From Candidula unifasciata (lineage: Eukaryota > Mollusca > Gastropoda > Stylommatophora > Geomitridae), in contig CAJHNH020004946.1 in assembly GCA_905116865.2 (NCBI GenBank), positions 152,905 through 216,904 of the forward strand: a stretch of 64,000 nt of DNA, written 5' to 3'. Of the stretch, positions 47,101 to 60,100 are shown one piece after another. The notes under the pieces were generated by a model. The model saw only the letters and a program-made list of their open reading frames with translations. It did no database searches and had not been told where the DNA came from. The translations under genes were made by a program, and so were the position numbers. Positions within the stretch are counted from its first letter, which is position 1; the number at the start of each line of letters is the position of its first letter.

Positions 47101-47879
47101 TTCTAATGTAGTGTCAGCGTTAATTTATGCCAGTAAAAGTTGGAGTAAAAATGCAGCCAGAACAGCTACCAATGCATGCATTACACATTAAAAATTCTTA
47201 TGTGTAAGCAAGAGGTCGCTCTAGAAGAAGATGGATTGATGTCATTAAAGAGATTCTACATGGACACGGAATTACAATACCCATTTCTTCAGGTCAGGCA
47301 GTGAATCACAAAACTGCTCCTCCCCGCATCGCTTATTTGCAGAAGTGGAAATTGATAATGATATTCTTTCATTTATTTTGAAAATGTACTAATTTTTTTT
47401 TTTTTCACAATCTCCTGTTTTTGTCTCTCTTGCAGGCAGTCCGTGTTTATAAGCATCTTCCTAAGTCAAGTATTATTTTAATTGAAAATCGCGTGTCAAG
47501 GAAGATCACCACAGCATACTTACAGTACCTGTTATTTATTGCACGCCTACAGATGGCCTTGCAGACATTAATTAACGAAGATCTTACCACGAGCGGACAG
47601 CATAAAGTTTTCCACATCAAGGACTCATTTGTCACAAAATCATTTCATCTTCGTATTGGCGGTGAAAGAGTCAGTGGTCAGAATATTGTACAACAAATAC
47701 AAGAGTATGAATTTTCTCCTGCTGTTTCAGCTGCTGCGAAATTCTGGCACAGATATAACGAACTTGACCAGGATGTTGTGAAAGAGAGATACGCAAATTG
47801 TTTGTTATTGTCCCTGGCCTTTTGCAGGCAAGTGTTTGTGAACAAGTCATTAAGTAGTACAGATAGAATACAGCAGTAG
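43898..47879 (+). CDS. TEFM: Mitochondrial transcription elongation factor (TEFM), 5' end missing
   Basis: Three exons: 43898-44135, 45228-45377, 47436-47879, phases 0 at both joins, giving about 276 residues plus TAG. TEFM binds mitochondrial RNA polymerase in the matrix and makes it processive. Exon 1 encodes a helix-hairpin-helix region (YRELNGPFQTLKDVEKI), corresponding to the GPFQ-L hairpin of the vertebrate protein. Exon 2 gives SIATVTSLEF then LQVLDW, matching the SI-SIVFG and LTVLDW strands that open the RNase H-like fold. Exon 3 supplies LPKSSIILIE, TSGQHKVF and the SGQNIVQQI helix, matching MPKAD-YVLE, DGQHQVL and SGKELVKQF of human TEFM as I remember it. Human TEFM is about 360 residues, so an N-terminal exon with the mitochondrial targeting peptide is missing. 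Introns hold a SINE and tandem repeats. Confidence 0.8.
44632..44866 (+). mobile_element. SINE family 1 copy in TEFM intron
   Basis: ATGGCAGAGTGGCTAGACGC A box, GGGTTCACTTCC B box, body and ACTTTTACTT tail; lacks the CGGCGTGATGC segment. Confidence 0.8.
45228..45377 (+). CDS. TEFM: TEFM exon (first strands of RNase H-like fold)
   Basis: 150 nt, phase 0 to 0, acceptor TTCTTCAACAG, donor GATGAG|GTACAA. Encodes the strand pair ending VLDWNH. Confidence 0.8.
45539..45740 (-). mobile_element. RT C-terminal fragment in TEFM intron
   Basis: NEEIRRIPGTISSVKF, LKRFGNLVRKNP and GGRGRPRRIWT blocks. Confidence 0.6.
45671..45893. repeat. Three ~82-bp tandem copies of the RT fragment's end
   Basis: GGNTATTGTTCCAG and AATTCTTCTAATNTCTTCATT occur three times. 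Confidence 0.8.
46231..46741. repeat. ~51-bp minisatellite, ten copies, TEFM intron
   Basis: Units with GTCCCTGAGCCCTT and AACTATGTTAAAATAAT; the last four have lost two bases (GTTGTCC to GTGTCC), showing stepwise growth. Confidence 0.9.
47200..47340 (+). mobile_element. RT C-terminal fragment in TEFM intron
   Basis: ARGRSRRRWIDVIKEILHG, the GRP-RRW-D block of RT C-termini. Confidence 0.5.
47436..47879 (+). CDS. TEFM: TEFM terminal exon
   Basis: Acceptor TCTCTCTTGCAG, 147 residues then TAG at 47877-47879. The last 16 or so codons (from about 47843) have been copied downstream as a tandem repeat. The last residues after LSLAFCRQ are therefore of uncertain age. Confidence 0.85.
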   Translation, partial: AVRVYKHLPKSSIILIENRVSRKITTAYLQYLLFIARLQMALQTLINEDLTTSGQHKVFHIKDSFVTKSFHLRIGGERVSGQNIVQQIQEYEFSPAVSAAAKFWHRYNELDQDVVKERYANCLLLSLAFCRQVFVNKSLSSTDRIQQ

Positions 47880-47918
47880 TGTATGAAATATTTGTCCTCT
47901 TCAATCAAGTCATGAAAG

Positions 47919-48174
47919 TCCCTGTATGGGTTCCGGGATCTGGTGGGGGAGAAGGGATATATGTAAAAGCATATTATAAAAGGTAACTAATTAGAGGGTT
48001 TCCTTAGAAGTCTAAATGTAACGGCCTGAGAGGTAAGGAACCAACAGTTTGCATACAGATAAGCCAAATCTGTAAAACTGATATGCATGCAAAACCGGAG
48101 GTTCTGGAACAAGACAAAATCCAGGAGTCGATGAACAACCAGAACTTTTCACAGCTGGTGAATGCTAAGAAGAG
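47919..48174 (+). mobile_element. SINE family 2 inserted in the repeat array
   Basis: TCCCTGTATGGGTTCCGGG to GTGAATGCTAAGAAGAGG; AAGTCAT lies on both sides, a possible short target duplication. Confidence 0.75.
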
Positions 48175-48374
48175 GACAAAGTCATTTAATAGTACAGATA
48201 CACTGGAGTGGTAAATGTCTCCTTCTGTTGATTCATTAAGTAGTACAGATATATCACAGTAGTAGATGCAGTTTCATCTTCTTCTCGGTTTAATTAGTTC
48301 AGATACTTTGTGGTAATAAATGGAATTTTCATCTTCTACATAGTCATTAAGTGGTAAAATTACATTGCAGTAGT

Positions 48375-48642
48375 CTTCTTCTTCTTCTCGTTCACCGGCT
48401 GTAAACTCCGGCGGAAAGTTCTGGTTGTTCATCGACTTCTGGACTGCAGTCCTGTTACCGAACCTGAGTGTTGCGTGTGCATCCGTTTGACAGATCTGAC
48501 TGTTGGTTCCTTGCCTCTCAATCAGATGCACTCCGACTTCGAAGGAAGCTCCTAATTAGTTGACTCTTACAACATGCTTTTGGGTAAGCAGTGGGCCTAT
48601 TCTTGTTTTTCCATTGTAGGGCCCCGGAACCAACACGGGGAT
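48375..48642 (-). mobile_element. SINE family 2 with 12-bp target site duplication
   Basis: CATTGCAGTAGT at 48363-48374 and again at 48643-48654. The reversed element runs from the (TTC)n tail to CCGGAACCAACACGGG. Confidence 0.85.
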
Positions 48643-49257
48643 CATTGCAGTAGTAAATGGAATGTCCGTCTTCTTCATTAAGTAGAATGATTACATCACA
48701 ATAGTGAATGGAATTTTAATCTTCTTCTCGTTCTTTCTTTTTCTTGAAGTAAATTGTTTTTATCTGCTTTGTTGTCTTCCATTTTGTATGTGTATGAGAA
48801 AGACGAGAATTCTTTACTGCTATTATGCATCTCCTGGCTAGTTGTCCCCTGACTTCAGCATCTTATTTTGCTAGGGTAGATTATGGGTCTTACTTGAGTT
48901 TAGATACATATGGATTTTATATTCCAAGGTTTTTACATCACCAGGCATTCACCGTCATTACTTCTCTTGTTGGTTTAAACAGTTTCTAGACACAGCTTCT
49001 TGTACAGCCACCATCTGGGGACTTTTAATGCCCTTTAAATGTATTGTTTAGCTTGTACGAGTATATATTTTGTACAGCTTGTTAGGATGCCAGAAATGTA
49101 TATTTGGAAAATTTGTGTTAGATTCATATTTTTTGTTATACATGGTTACACTAGTGTGGTGTGGTCATCAAGTCTCAAGCATAAGTCACCTCTGCTGTCC
49201 TCCATATGTCTCTGGTACCAATTTCCAAGTTGTAATATTTATTTCACACTTTGCCTC

Positions 49258-49535
49258 GTGTAGGTGCCGGGGCTCTGTCTTGTGGGAGGGGAGAATAGAC
49301 CCATCCACTCCCCACCCCCTTTTTTTCTCAAACATGTCATAAGAGGTGATTAATCAGGGGTGTTTCCTTTGGAGTGCATCTGCTTGAGAGATGTAGGACC
49401 AGCACTCTGCACACAATAAGCCTAATCTGTAAAACTGGTGTGCTTGCAAAATCAAATTCTGGAACAGATTCAAAGTCCTGAAGTGGACAAACAGAACTTT
49501 TCACCAGAGTTTACAGCCAGTGAACAAGAAGAAGA
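49258..49535 (+). mobile_element. SINE family 2 copy, diverged
   Basis: GTAGGTGCCGGGGCTCTG to CAGTGAACAAGAAGAAGAAG. Confidence 0.7.
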
Positions 49536-49589
49536 AGATTTCATACTTTCTGATTTGTAAAAGAGTGTCAGCTGGGTAAGAGTGAAAGT

Positions 49590-49755
49590 ACACTTGTTCT
49601 TGCAGCGAGGCACATTTAGTGTGTGGAGGTGAGAGGTTCGATTCCAGACCGTGGTAGCTATAGCTTTTGATTTTCATATTGTCTAGTGTGTCCTTCTATC
49701 TCTCTACGTCTTTCTGTGAGTGCCGATCAATATATTTCAATTTGTTTATCATACA
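49590..49755 (+). mobile_element. SINE family 6 copy
   Basis: B box GAGAGGTTCGATTCCAG and body TTTCTGTGAGTGCCGATCA; partner at 59555-59735. Confidence 0.6.
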
Positions 49756-50039
49756 AACTTGTAAAAAATACCATGTGAGTCTACAGGAAGGAAAATATAC
49801 TGACATTTATAATTCAGATTGTTTGTTGTTGGTTTGTTGTTGATTACTATAGTCAGTTCCACAGAGCCAAGAAGAAGAAAAACACTGACTTCCTACATGA
49901 TCTGAGCATCGGGGAGAGTTAGCATCCTGTTCCGAAAGCGAGTTATTTTGGCCTGGCTAAATACCATGGTGGCCTGAAGTGAACAGTAAGGGTTCAGTTT
50001 TCAGAAAGCAAGGCAGAGATGACCTAAGGGGACAAGATG

Positions 50040-50165
50040 TTTCATTAACCAACACAGAACAGACGTCATCAGTCGATTTACACTTGTGGAGCTTTTGAGG
50101 AGGAGATCAGAGCACCTACGGATCTGTTCGGAGTGCTGTGATGATAATGCTTTCTAATCACTATA
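50040..50165 (+). mobile_element. Retrotransposon RNase H 3' end fragment
   Basis: LLRRRSEHL-type codons and GAGTGCTGTGATGATAATGC end. Confidence 0.4.
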
Positions 50166-50555
50166 TCCTGGGTGAGGACATGTGAGGTGTGGTAGCTAAT
50201 CAGGAAATTACCATATTTACGCATGTATAGGCCGGACTCAGTTTCTGGGAATATAATTTAAGGAAAAAATTATTTTCTTAGAATTTTGCTGAGGCACTAA
50301 ACCTGAAACAGTAGAACCTGTAAGCAGTGAAAGATGGGCTGTGTAAGCTAGTCATAGACAGTTTTCGAGACCATTTTGCAGAAAAGTTAAGGGAAATGTG
50401 GGGACATGGTTGTGACATCAGGTGGGATGTCTGGCATGTTACAACCACTCGATATTTCCATTAATATGCCTTTTAAGACTCATTTGTGACACTTCTATCA
50501 CGACTTGACATGCAGTTCGACCGAAGTAATACCAGGCTTTTTTTTTTAAGTATCA

Positions 50556-50935
50556 TTACGTGTCAACATTCATTAAATATCCAACAATCATTTTTACACA
50601 ATGTCAACATTCATTAAGTTTTTATCAATAATAACAATCATTTGTCAACATTTATTAAATATTTGCAAATAATAATATGTCAGCATTTATAAAATGTTCA
50701 TTAATAACCACAATTAGTCAACATGCATAGTTTCAAAGTAACAACAAACATGCATAGTTTACCAGTAACCCCAATCAGTCAACATGCATAGTTTACCAGT
50801 AACCACAATCAGTTAATATGCTTATTTTACCAGTAACCAGTCAGTAAACTTGTATAATTTACCAATAACTACAATCAGTAAACATAAACAGTTTACCAAA
50901 AAACACAGTTAGTCAAAAGTTTATGAGTAACCACA
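50556..50935. repeat. Tandem repeats of ~45 and ~34 bp downstream of the coiled-coil gene
   Basis: First CAACATTCATTAA-type units, then CATAGTTTACCAGTAACC units (about seven). They lie in the probable 3' UTR. Confidence 0.75.
50651..50656 (-). terminator. Candidate poly(A) signal for the coiled-coil gene
   Basis: AATAAA on the minus strand about 410 bases after the stop, within a tandem-repeat region, so not certain. Confidence 0.25.
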
Positions 50936-51066
50936 ACGAAATCACACATATACATTAAATCTTGCCCTTCAGTCAGTCAGTGACAATTTCTAAGAGTTGA
51001 TATTTCCCCCCATAACTGACATAGCAACATCTCCAACATCCATGAACCATTGTTTACAGATTTGCC

Positions 51067-51324
51067 CTAGGCAGAATTATTTAGAACTTCTTCCTCTAGA
51101 TGCTCTTGAGACTTTATTGATTTCTTTTGTCTGGTCTCTCTTAATTTTTTCAGGTTACTGGCATAATTTTGTTCTCTCAATAGCTCCCGCTTTTGGTTCT
51201 CTAGTTTACGCTGATGCTCATTCAAAGCGCGAGTAATTTTTATCAGCTGTAGTAGTTCTTGACGTAGCTCCCGATTCTCCTCTCTTATTCTGTTTGTGTG
51301 TTCTGCCAGACATTGCATTGCTTC
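51067..51324 (-). CDS. Coiled-coil gene terminal exon
   Basis: Acceptor TTATAATTGCAG, 85 residues then TAG. Contains EAMQCLAEHTNRIREEN and the ELLQLIKITRALNEH coil, a KKLRETRQKK basic patch and an acidic C-terminus. Confidence 0.85.
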   Translation of the reverse strand, partial: EAMQCLAEHTNRIREENRELRQELLQLIKITRALNEHQRKLENQKRELLREQNYASNLKKLRETRQKKSIKSQEHLEEEVLNNSA

Positions 51325-54027
51325 CTGCAATTATAAGAAAAAGGTCAAACAAACGTTAGTCTCCCCACAGAAAGTAGGTCGCGTTCCACTGATAACTTTC
51401 TTGGACTGGTCTAACCTGCTGGGCGTTATAGGTGTACCGCTTTGATGTTTGCTTACTGGGATGTCTTGCATTTACTTCTTTTACTCCAAGAAAGAGAAAG
51501 CCTGTGACATAGGTTTCATCACTCTCTAAAGGGGTTGTGTGTTGGATCCAGTTTGTCGATGTTTTTGTAGTGTTAAAAGCGCTGGAATGCTGAAATATAG
51601 AAGACGCGATATCAACGGCTTTGGGGAACACCCCCCTCACCTTACCTCAACTCTTCTTCTTCTTCAGCATTTCCAGTCCTTGAGGTTCAGTGCTGCAGAT
51701 ATCACTCGCCTCCATTCACTTCTCTGGCTGGCCTTCTCTTTCCAGTTGGTGACACCAACTGTTTGCAGATCTGGACATTATCTCTTCATCGTCTTCTTGG
51801 TCTGCCTCATGGTATATGACCATTCATCTCCCTTGTGTATACAGTTTTCACTTCTCTGTCATCTGACATTCTTTCAACATGCCCCACCATTTCAGTTTAT
51901 TAGCTCTCATGATGCCACTTATCAATGATGATTTAAACAGATTATGAATTTTGTTGTTGCTTCTCACTCTCTATTCCCCTCTATTTGCATCCAATACCCA
52001 ACTCTTGTTGAAAATGAACATGTTATTAGAAGTCTTTTTTCCCTGACTAAATATAAGATGGGAAAATATACATAATATGTTTAGTGGCTTATATTATATC
52101 CAGTTTCAAATGGTGCATTCCTCGATACCGAAAGAGTTAAACTGTCCACCTCAGAAATTGAACCCTAGTACTTGAGGATCACGGAACTGTTAAACTCATT
52201 CACTAACTGTAAGCCACAGAGTCGCATAATTACAAGTAAACCTGTTATTTATAGTATCCGAAATAGAGGATGGGTGTGACTGTTGTAAACACAGTTCTGT
52301 ATAATATGCAATAGTTGTTTATCCAACATGTGTTAAATTTATAAAATTATTCTGGCTGCCTCAGTTACAGTAGCTTCTTCTTCTTCTTCAGCATTCTGAG
52401 CCCTTGAGGTTCATTGCTGCAGATATCACTTGCCTCCATTCATCTCTCTGGTTGGCCTTCTCTTTCCAGTTGGTGACATAAAGTGTTTACAGGTCTGTCT
52501 GGATATTATCTCTCCATCGTCTTCTTGGTCTGCCTCATGGTCTACAACCATTCATCTCCCTCATGTATACAGTTTTTACTTCTCTGTCATCTAACATTCT
52601 TTCAATATGCCCCAACAATTTCAGTCCATTGGCTCTCATGATGCCAGTGATCAGTGGTGATTTAAACATATTATGAATTTTGTTGTTGCTTCTCACTCTC
52701 CATTCACTGCTATTTGCATCTTTGATGGGTCCAAAGATTTGTCGTAAGACTTTTTTCGAAAACCTGTAATGAGGCTTCATCTCTTTTAGTCGAGCTGCAA
52801 GTTTCAGAGCCATATAAAACGACTGGTCTTATCAACGTTTTTTATATTTTGATCTTGGTTGTTGTGAGACAGACACTTTGACTTTAGCAGATGTTGAAGG
52901 GCATAGTATACTTTATTTCCAGATTGTATTCTAGATTGTATTTCTTCTTTCAGCATGTTGGAGCAGTTGAAGTTTGCAACCAAGTACTTATATGTTTCCG
53001 TTCGTTTGATTTTCATATTATTGACTTTTATGTGGCCGAAGTTGATATCATTTCCCTGTCTAGTTATTATCATGCATTATCATTATTATCATGTGTTACA
53101 ACAGCTTAATATAAATATTTGCTAGAGAGCAGCACAGCCCGACATGTTGTAATTGTGAGGAACTCACAGAGCATACTTCAGAATATTTAAACTGGCGTCA
53201 TGCGTACAGGGAGAGGCTTTCATCATTTGATAAGACTCAGATCAGGGGCATGTCATGGATTTTCTGTCCAGGGTATTCAGGTTTGCGAGGTAAGGAGCAG
53301 GCTGATAAATTAGCTGCTGCTAACCCATTGGGCAATGAGCTACTTTATGATAAAATGAACCTGGCGAAGGCTCTCTGGGATAAAACTGATCGTGCAATAA
53401 AACAGAGAATCCATACATTGAAAGACTAATTCAGTGGGTGATGAGTAGAGATTCTGCAAGATATTCAACACTGATGGAGGAAAGAAAGGTGGACTTTTAA
53501 TCAGGTTGCAATTGGTACTATTTTCATGTCAACTCTTTAATGGCTACCAAAGAAGCAGACGGAGCACCTGTGGGATTGTCTGAGTGCAATGATATCAATT
53601 CATTCAAAATATTTGCTATTTTTTTAGGACATCCCTGTCTGTACTCCTGGGTTGGCTATAGTACACCCACTGTTGTCTTCGGGAATACCACGTGGTGAGG
53701 CAGCAGTTTCTTCCTCTGTGTGACTCTTGTTCCATCAACCCACACAAAAATGGGAACCATACTTACTTTTTTTTTAACCTCTATGATTCTCATAATGATA
53801 TAGCTGATGTCTGAGATATTAATAATGACATCGCCAAACTCAAGGGGTTGAAGGCTGGCTGCAATGGATCTACAACATTCTCCATCCTACACCCTGGTTC
53901 AACACTCACACTCCCTTTCAGTCTTCTGTTTATCTGTTTATGTTATCCTCCCACTTGTATCACAGTCTACTTCTTGCTCACCTGCTTTTAACACTCTGCC
54001 CCTGTAGGTTTTTTCATATGAATGTTA

Positions 54028-54105
<78 letters not shown>

Positions 54106-57100
54106 CCCGCCCCTCTCTTTCTCTCTCTCTTATTATTTTTGCCAATGAAATGTGATCATTTATTCTGTTTATCTACAGCTTTAGTTTGACTTTGACTTTC
54201 TCAGTGCTTGCTCATAGTCTACATTTTTACACTAGATTTCTAAATACATCACATTAAATAACAGAACAGTCACTGAAAAAAATTACCTTATTGGCTTTCC
54301 TTTCCAAAGTTTGAATTTTAAACTCGGAGTCTTGCTGATATTTATGCTTCTCGTGTAGAAAGTCTGCTTTCATCCGCTGTATTCGTTCTGTATGTTTTGC
54401 ACGGAGCTGGATCACTTGCTGCTCCAGGTCATGTATTTTTTCTAGTTGATCTTTTTGTAATTCCTGATATAAATTTACCAACTGTCAGTAACATTATTTT
54501 GTAATTTAATTTATGCTCAAAGCTTTTTTGTTTCTAGAAAAAGTTGTTGGTACTCACCACAAAATATCTTTTAAAAAAATGTTGGTAATCACCACAAAGT
54601 GTCAATTACAGAAGCATTGAAAAAAATGATACCCAAACATAAATGCTGGTAATGGATTCTTTTGCATAGCACCAGAAAAAAAAGCCATGTTTATACTGTA
54701 GCTAACATTGTCGGCGTCTCTGGCTTAGGCATGACGAACGTGCTTCCTAATGCCGGTATGCAGGGTTCGATCCCAGCTGCGGACAATCTGTCTTGCGTTG
54801 GTTTCGACAAGTGGTATTGACAGCTGGCCGTTCAGAAAGAAATGGCAAACTCCTGAGCGTAAAATTTGCCTAGAAAAACCACAACAGCCAAATAATGCTG
54901 GGGTTGGTTCTGCAACATCCTGTAAAGGATATGCAACTAACTTTTTTTTAAACGTTGTTCAAAGTGTTAAACATCTTTAAAATCTATCACATTGTCTTAA
55001 ACATATCTTATTTATTTTATGTGTATAAGGCCTTTGTTCTTCTTTTTCAGCTGCAGCTGCTTCTTCTTCTATTAGATTCTTTCAGTTTCTGTATCACTAA
55101 CATCTTATGCCCTATTTCCTCCTCCTTCTGTATGTGCATCTTTATCTATCTTGTAATTTTTTCTTCATTCCACCCCCCCCCCCCTCCCCCATTTGATTTA
55201 GTCTCAGTCAACTTGCCAGGCAGCAGGATTGTTTCTCTTATAGTCTGATCTCTATCCTTTCACCTGTCTGGTTTGAGAGACCTTGCTAGTAACTATTTTA
55301 CCAACAGGTAACCCTCACAGTCAACTCATAGATTATTTTCTTGGTGCTGAAAGAGTTAGGCAATAAGGATTCTCAAAGTCTCAGTAGGCGTGACTAGGTC
55401 TTCTAAGTCAAACTTCAATATCCAGTTTAAAGGTTACACAATGATACCTGAAGGTGGGGAAGGGGGGGGTGCGATAGAATAGTGGCTAGACACTCGACTG
55501 CCAGCCCAAAGATCTTAGATCTTGGATTCAAATCTGTGTTGAGGTGGATTTATTTTTTGAAGGTTGACATTGGCTCCCAGGTTGACCCAGCCTAAAATGG
55601 GTACCAGATAATGTCCTGGGAAGTAAAGGTGGCTAGTGCGATGTTGTCAACATCCCCACCAGGTGCTCTGATCTATAAAAATACAGGTCTAGCATCATAT
55701 ACCCACTGCTCCCTTGACTTAAAAAGAGTCCTTTACTTACTTTACAATGGTACTGGGAACAACTAAGCCTCATAACAATTTCTTTGAAATAGGATCCCTT
55801 TTCTATGCTCTGAGGTGTTGTTTATTGTCTATATGGTACTTTTTCTTCTTCTTCGCATTTAGAGGCTGCAAACTCTGGCAGAAAGTTCTAGTTGTTCGAC
55901 TAATTCTGGACTTTAGTCTTGTTCCAGAACTTGAGTGTTATTTGTGTATAGACTTTTGGTTCCTTGTCTCTGAGGCAGATGCACTCAGACATTGAAAGAA
56001 ACCCCTAATTAGTCAACTTTTACAACACGCTTGATAGGTAGGAAGTGGGTCTGCTATTGTGTTTGCCCCACAGTAGGGCCTGGAACCCACACAGGGAGTA
56101 TATGCTACTAGATAGGGATTTTTTTTTTTTTTTAATAGAAAAGAAAAAGTGCGGACACTCATCACAAAACTTCTTCTTCAGCATTCCGAGCCCTTGAGGT
56201 TCATTGCTGCAGTTATCACTCGCCTCCATTCATCTTTCTGGTTGTTCTTCTATTTCCAGTTGGTGACACCAAGTGTTTGCAGGTCTATCTGAATATTATT
56301 TATCCATCGTCTTCTTGGTCTGCCTCGTGGTCTACGACCATTCATCTCCCTTGTGTATACAGTTTTCACTTCTTTGTTATCTGACATTCTTTCAATATGC
56401 CCCAACCATTTCAGTATATTAGCTCTCGTGATGCCAGTGATCAATGGTGATTTAAACAGATTATGAATTTTGTTGTTGCTTCTCCCTCTCCATTCCCCGC
56501 TGTTTGCATCTTTGATGGGTCCAAAGATTCGTCATAAGGCCCTGTACTGTTGTGTACGGCCAGAAAAAAATACTTATAAAAATATTTATAGACTAATTAG
56601 TATTTGATGAGTGATATAGTCAGTACTGACTATTTTGTAGAATGGACTAACTATTTTGATAATGGAAGACAACAAAATTAGTTTAAAAAAAACGTTAATC
56701 AGCAAGTCAATCTTAGGTTACTAACCTTGTACTCCTGCAGTTCTTTAAGTTCCTTGTTAGCCTTTGCTAAAACATGCTGCTTTTCTAGGAGGAGAGTTTC
56801 TAAAACTGCAGAAGACAGAATACATGTACAGTCTAAATTTATAACAAAAACTATTCTCTGGATATCTCGAGAACTTGATAATCAGGTAATTGCAGTTCCT
56901 ACTTCAAAGCAAATGGGTGACTTCATAGTTGCTCCGTTCAAATGCCAATTAAAACTATAATATAAGAAAAGGGGTTCTGGAGAACATCACGATGACTTAA
57001 ATGAACAGAAGTAGATGAGGCAGAAATTGACCAAGAGAGACTGTGCTAGATTTTGAGGGGCTTCAAATGAAAACCTTGAAAGAGTTATAGAAATCACAAT

Positions 57101-60100
57101 AACCATGTCTTCTAAACTGTCAATATTGTTGTTAAGGGTATCAAGAGTGTTAAGCACATGACATCGCAGTGCTGATGAACATGGTGATGACAGAATGACA
57201 ATTTAAAGATAATCACCTCACTTTTGACATGCACTAAAGGGAAGCAGCATTGTGACGTCTTTTTTTTTAATTTTATTTTATATTTCCGAAGGGGTGGAAC
57301 ATGAAAATTCATCAGTGAATAGAGGTCCAGCATGATAAAGCATGCCTGTCAAACCAGCAAGTGTATGAGAGTAGTAGGAAGTTTCAAAATGGTGTGACTT
57401 CTGTGACGACTGGGTCAGGCACACTGCAGTCCTGTTCAAAAACCTGGGTTTTGCGTGTGCATCCGTTTGACAGTTCTGAAATATTTGTGTGCAGACTGTT
57501 GGTTCCTTGCCTCTCAGGCAGATGCACTCCGACTTCAAAGGAAGCTCTCAATTAGTCTACTCTTACAACATGCTTTTGGGTAGGTTGTGGGTCTATTCTT
57601 GTTTTCCCTATAATAGGGCCCCGGAACCCACATCAATCCAATTTAAAAAGCAAGAAAATAAACTACATAATTATAAGAATTCATGGGGTAGAATCCATCA
57701 CACTCTGCCTGAGACTGAAATAGTTAAGATAAAATCTAATCATTTAGTAGACACAAAGTTTTATATTCAAATTAATTTTTTTACTTACAATCTTTTGTGT
57801 GTGGGTGTATGTGTGCATGCAAGTATGTGAGCATGTGTGATCAAGCCCATTGTAAAATTATTATTTTTTTTCCAATCTATGAACTTCATCTTCTTGTTAG
57901 CGTTCACCGGCTGTAAACTCTGGTGGAAAGTTCTGGATGTTAATCCCCTGTTGAATTTATGACCTTATTCCAAAATTTGAGTTTTGCGTGCACATCCATT
58001 TTACAGTTCTGGATTATTTGAATGAGAAACTGCTATTTTTTTTTTTTAACTCTGACTTCAAAAAATACCCCTAATTAGTCACCTTATTTGACAAGCTTGT
58101 TGGTCGGGAGATGGGGGGGGGGGTGTCGTTTATTGCACCCCTTTTCCCACAGAAGCCAAGAAATCTCATAACTGATAATGGGTTTACCCTTTCTGACAGT
58201 AACAAAGTCATTCTGGAAATTTGTAACCTATCAATGTCAAACATGTCAGATTAAAGAAACTATAAAAGTGTAAATTTGTACCTTTCTTTTTCTCATTAAA
58301 TTCTTCCTCCATGTTTTGTCGTTGTAACTGCAGATTTCTGATCTCTTGTTTATTGTGATCATTTAGGGTTATAATTGTCGTCTGCCTTTTGTTTGTCTTT
58401 CTTTCCATGAAGCTCATGTACTCATGCTGTGGGTAGCAATATGTTTAAATGCAGAGATTTTCAAGTGTTGCCCAAACTGCCACTCATGTATTACCAGGAC
58501 CCTCATATCAAGCAAAGAATATTAATACTGCACTCTATCATGTATGTCATGAGAAATGACAACAGCTAAGGTAGGGCTTAGGGTTGGCCACCTCATCCCC
58601 TTTTTTGAATTAAAAAAGCACCAGAACCAACCAACTAAGGAAAAGTCCAGAAGAGAATTAACTAAAAGGTATAGGGCAGCAGAAGAAGAATCAGTATGTT
58701 GCTGCTAACTGTCTTCATAAAAGACCAATTAAGGCAAACCAAAAAGAGAAGCGAGCTAGAAAATGAAGTTAAAAAGACTGGGAGGACATGGGGATGAGAT
58801 GCATGCAATAGCAAAGGATAGGATGACCTGGCATGAGTTGGTTGACGGCCTATGCTCCATTGGAAGAAGAAGAAGCAGCAGTAGGAGGAGGAAGAGCATG
58901 AGCAGAAGATACAAACTGCATGATCAAAATATGGGTCTGACTTAAGGTTTCTTTTTAAATAACTTCATATCAGTTGCAGAAGAAAACTAATCATTATGAA
59001 AGTTAACATTGAAAATAAAAGATGCATCACCTACATAGCGTGGTCTTTAGTGAAATCATATAGAGTACCAAAGATTGATTTTTAAAACAATGCTTTTTAG
59101 TATTGATTGAATGGCCCTCTTTTTGTTTGTGTGTGTGTGCTCATGTGTGTGTGCGTGTGACTATGTACAAGCACTTATATGTGTTTATGGGTGGGTGGGT
59201 GTGTGTGTGTGAGAGAGAGAGAGAGAGTGAGACAGCATGGACTATGGGAAGAAGAACATGGTCATCATTTTTTTTTTAAATTTGAATTTTAAACATCAAA
59301 CAAGGTTAAATCATGTACAATAAAATAATTAATCCTCATGTGAATATCAGGAAGCAAACAATGAACCTTATTTAAAATATGCTTCATGGAAAAAGGACTG
59401 ACTTGACTACATTGGATTTTGTCCTACACTGATCAGTTCTCGCTCCACAAAGTGACTGTTTCCCTGATGAGAGTGTCATATAGTATAAAACTCTGTATCT
59501 CTAGTATCCAAACTTTCAATGCTTAGCTTTTACAAGAGGGGTACCTAATTGGTCATGTTCTTAGTACACTTGTTTCCATAGTTAGGCACACATGCCTTCT
59601 GGAGGTGACAGGTTCAATTACCGGCACAGTAACTACTGCTTTCGATTTTTGTGTGTCTAGTGAGACTTTCTATCTTTGTACTTCTTTCTGTAAGTGCCGA
59701 TCAGTATACTGTCTATTTGTTTATTATATATATAATATTAGTTTTTACAATAGCTTCAATGGAGTTAATTTTTTTATTCTTTCATTACCAGAAGAATGTG
59801 TCATAGGCGATGCTGATAAAGAAGTATTTGTAAGTGCAATTTTTACAGAGATCCCGGGGGATTGTTGTCAGAGCTATGGAATTCATGCTTTGTATGACGC
59901 TCTCAGCAGGCGGGTAACCATTCTGTGGAGAGAGATTGAGCCATTTTGGATAAAACCAGGTGCAATGAAGTTAATCCTTTTGGGGGGACGGAAGGTGGAG
60001 GGCATATATATTTATTTAGCCAATAATGTGATAAAAAATTGTCTTTACTGCCAGCATTTACTCCTAGTGGTTTTGACCCCAGGGGAAAAAAAGAAGGGGG

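Larger units (their letters stand above)
47843..48720 (+). repeat. ~55-bp repeat array grown from the TEFM stop-codon end
   Basis: Units start TCATTAAGTAGTACAGAT, contain CAGTAGT, and continue with ATCTTCTTC. About seven partial copies are interrupted by two SINE family 2 insertions of opposite orientation. Confidence 0.75.
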
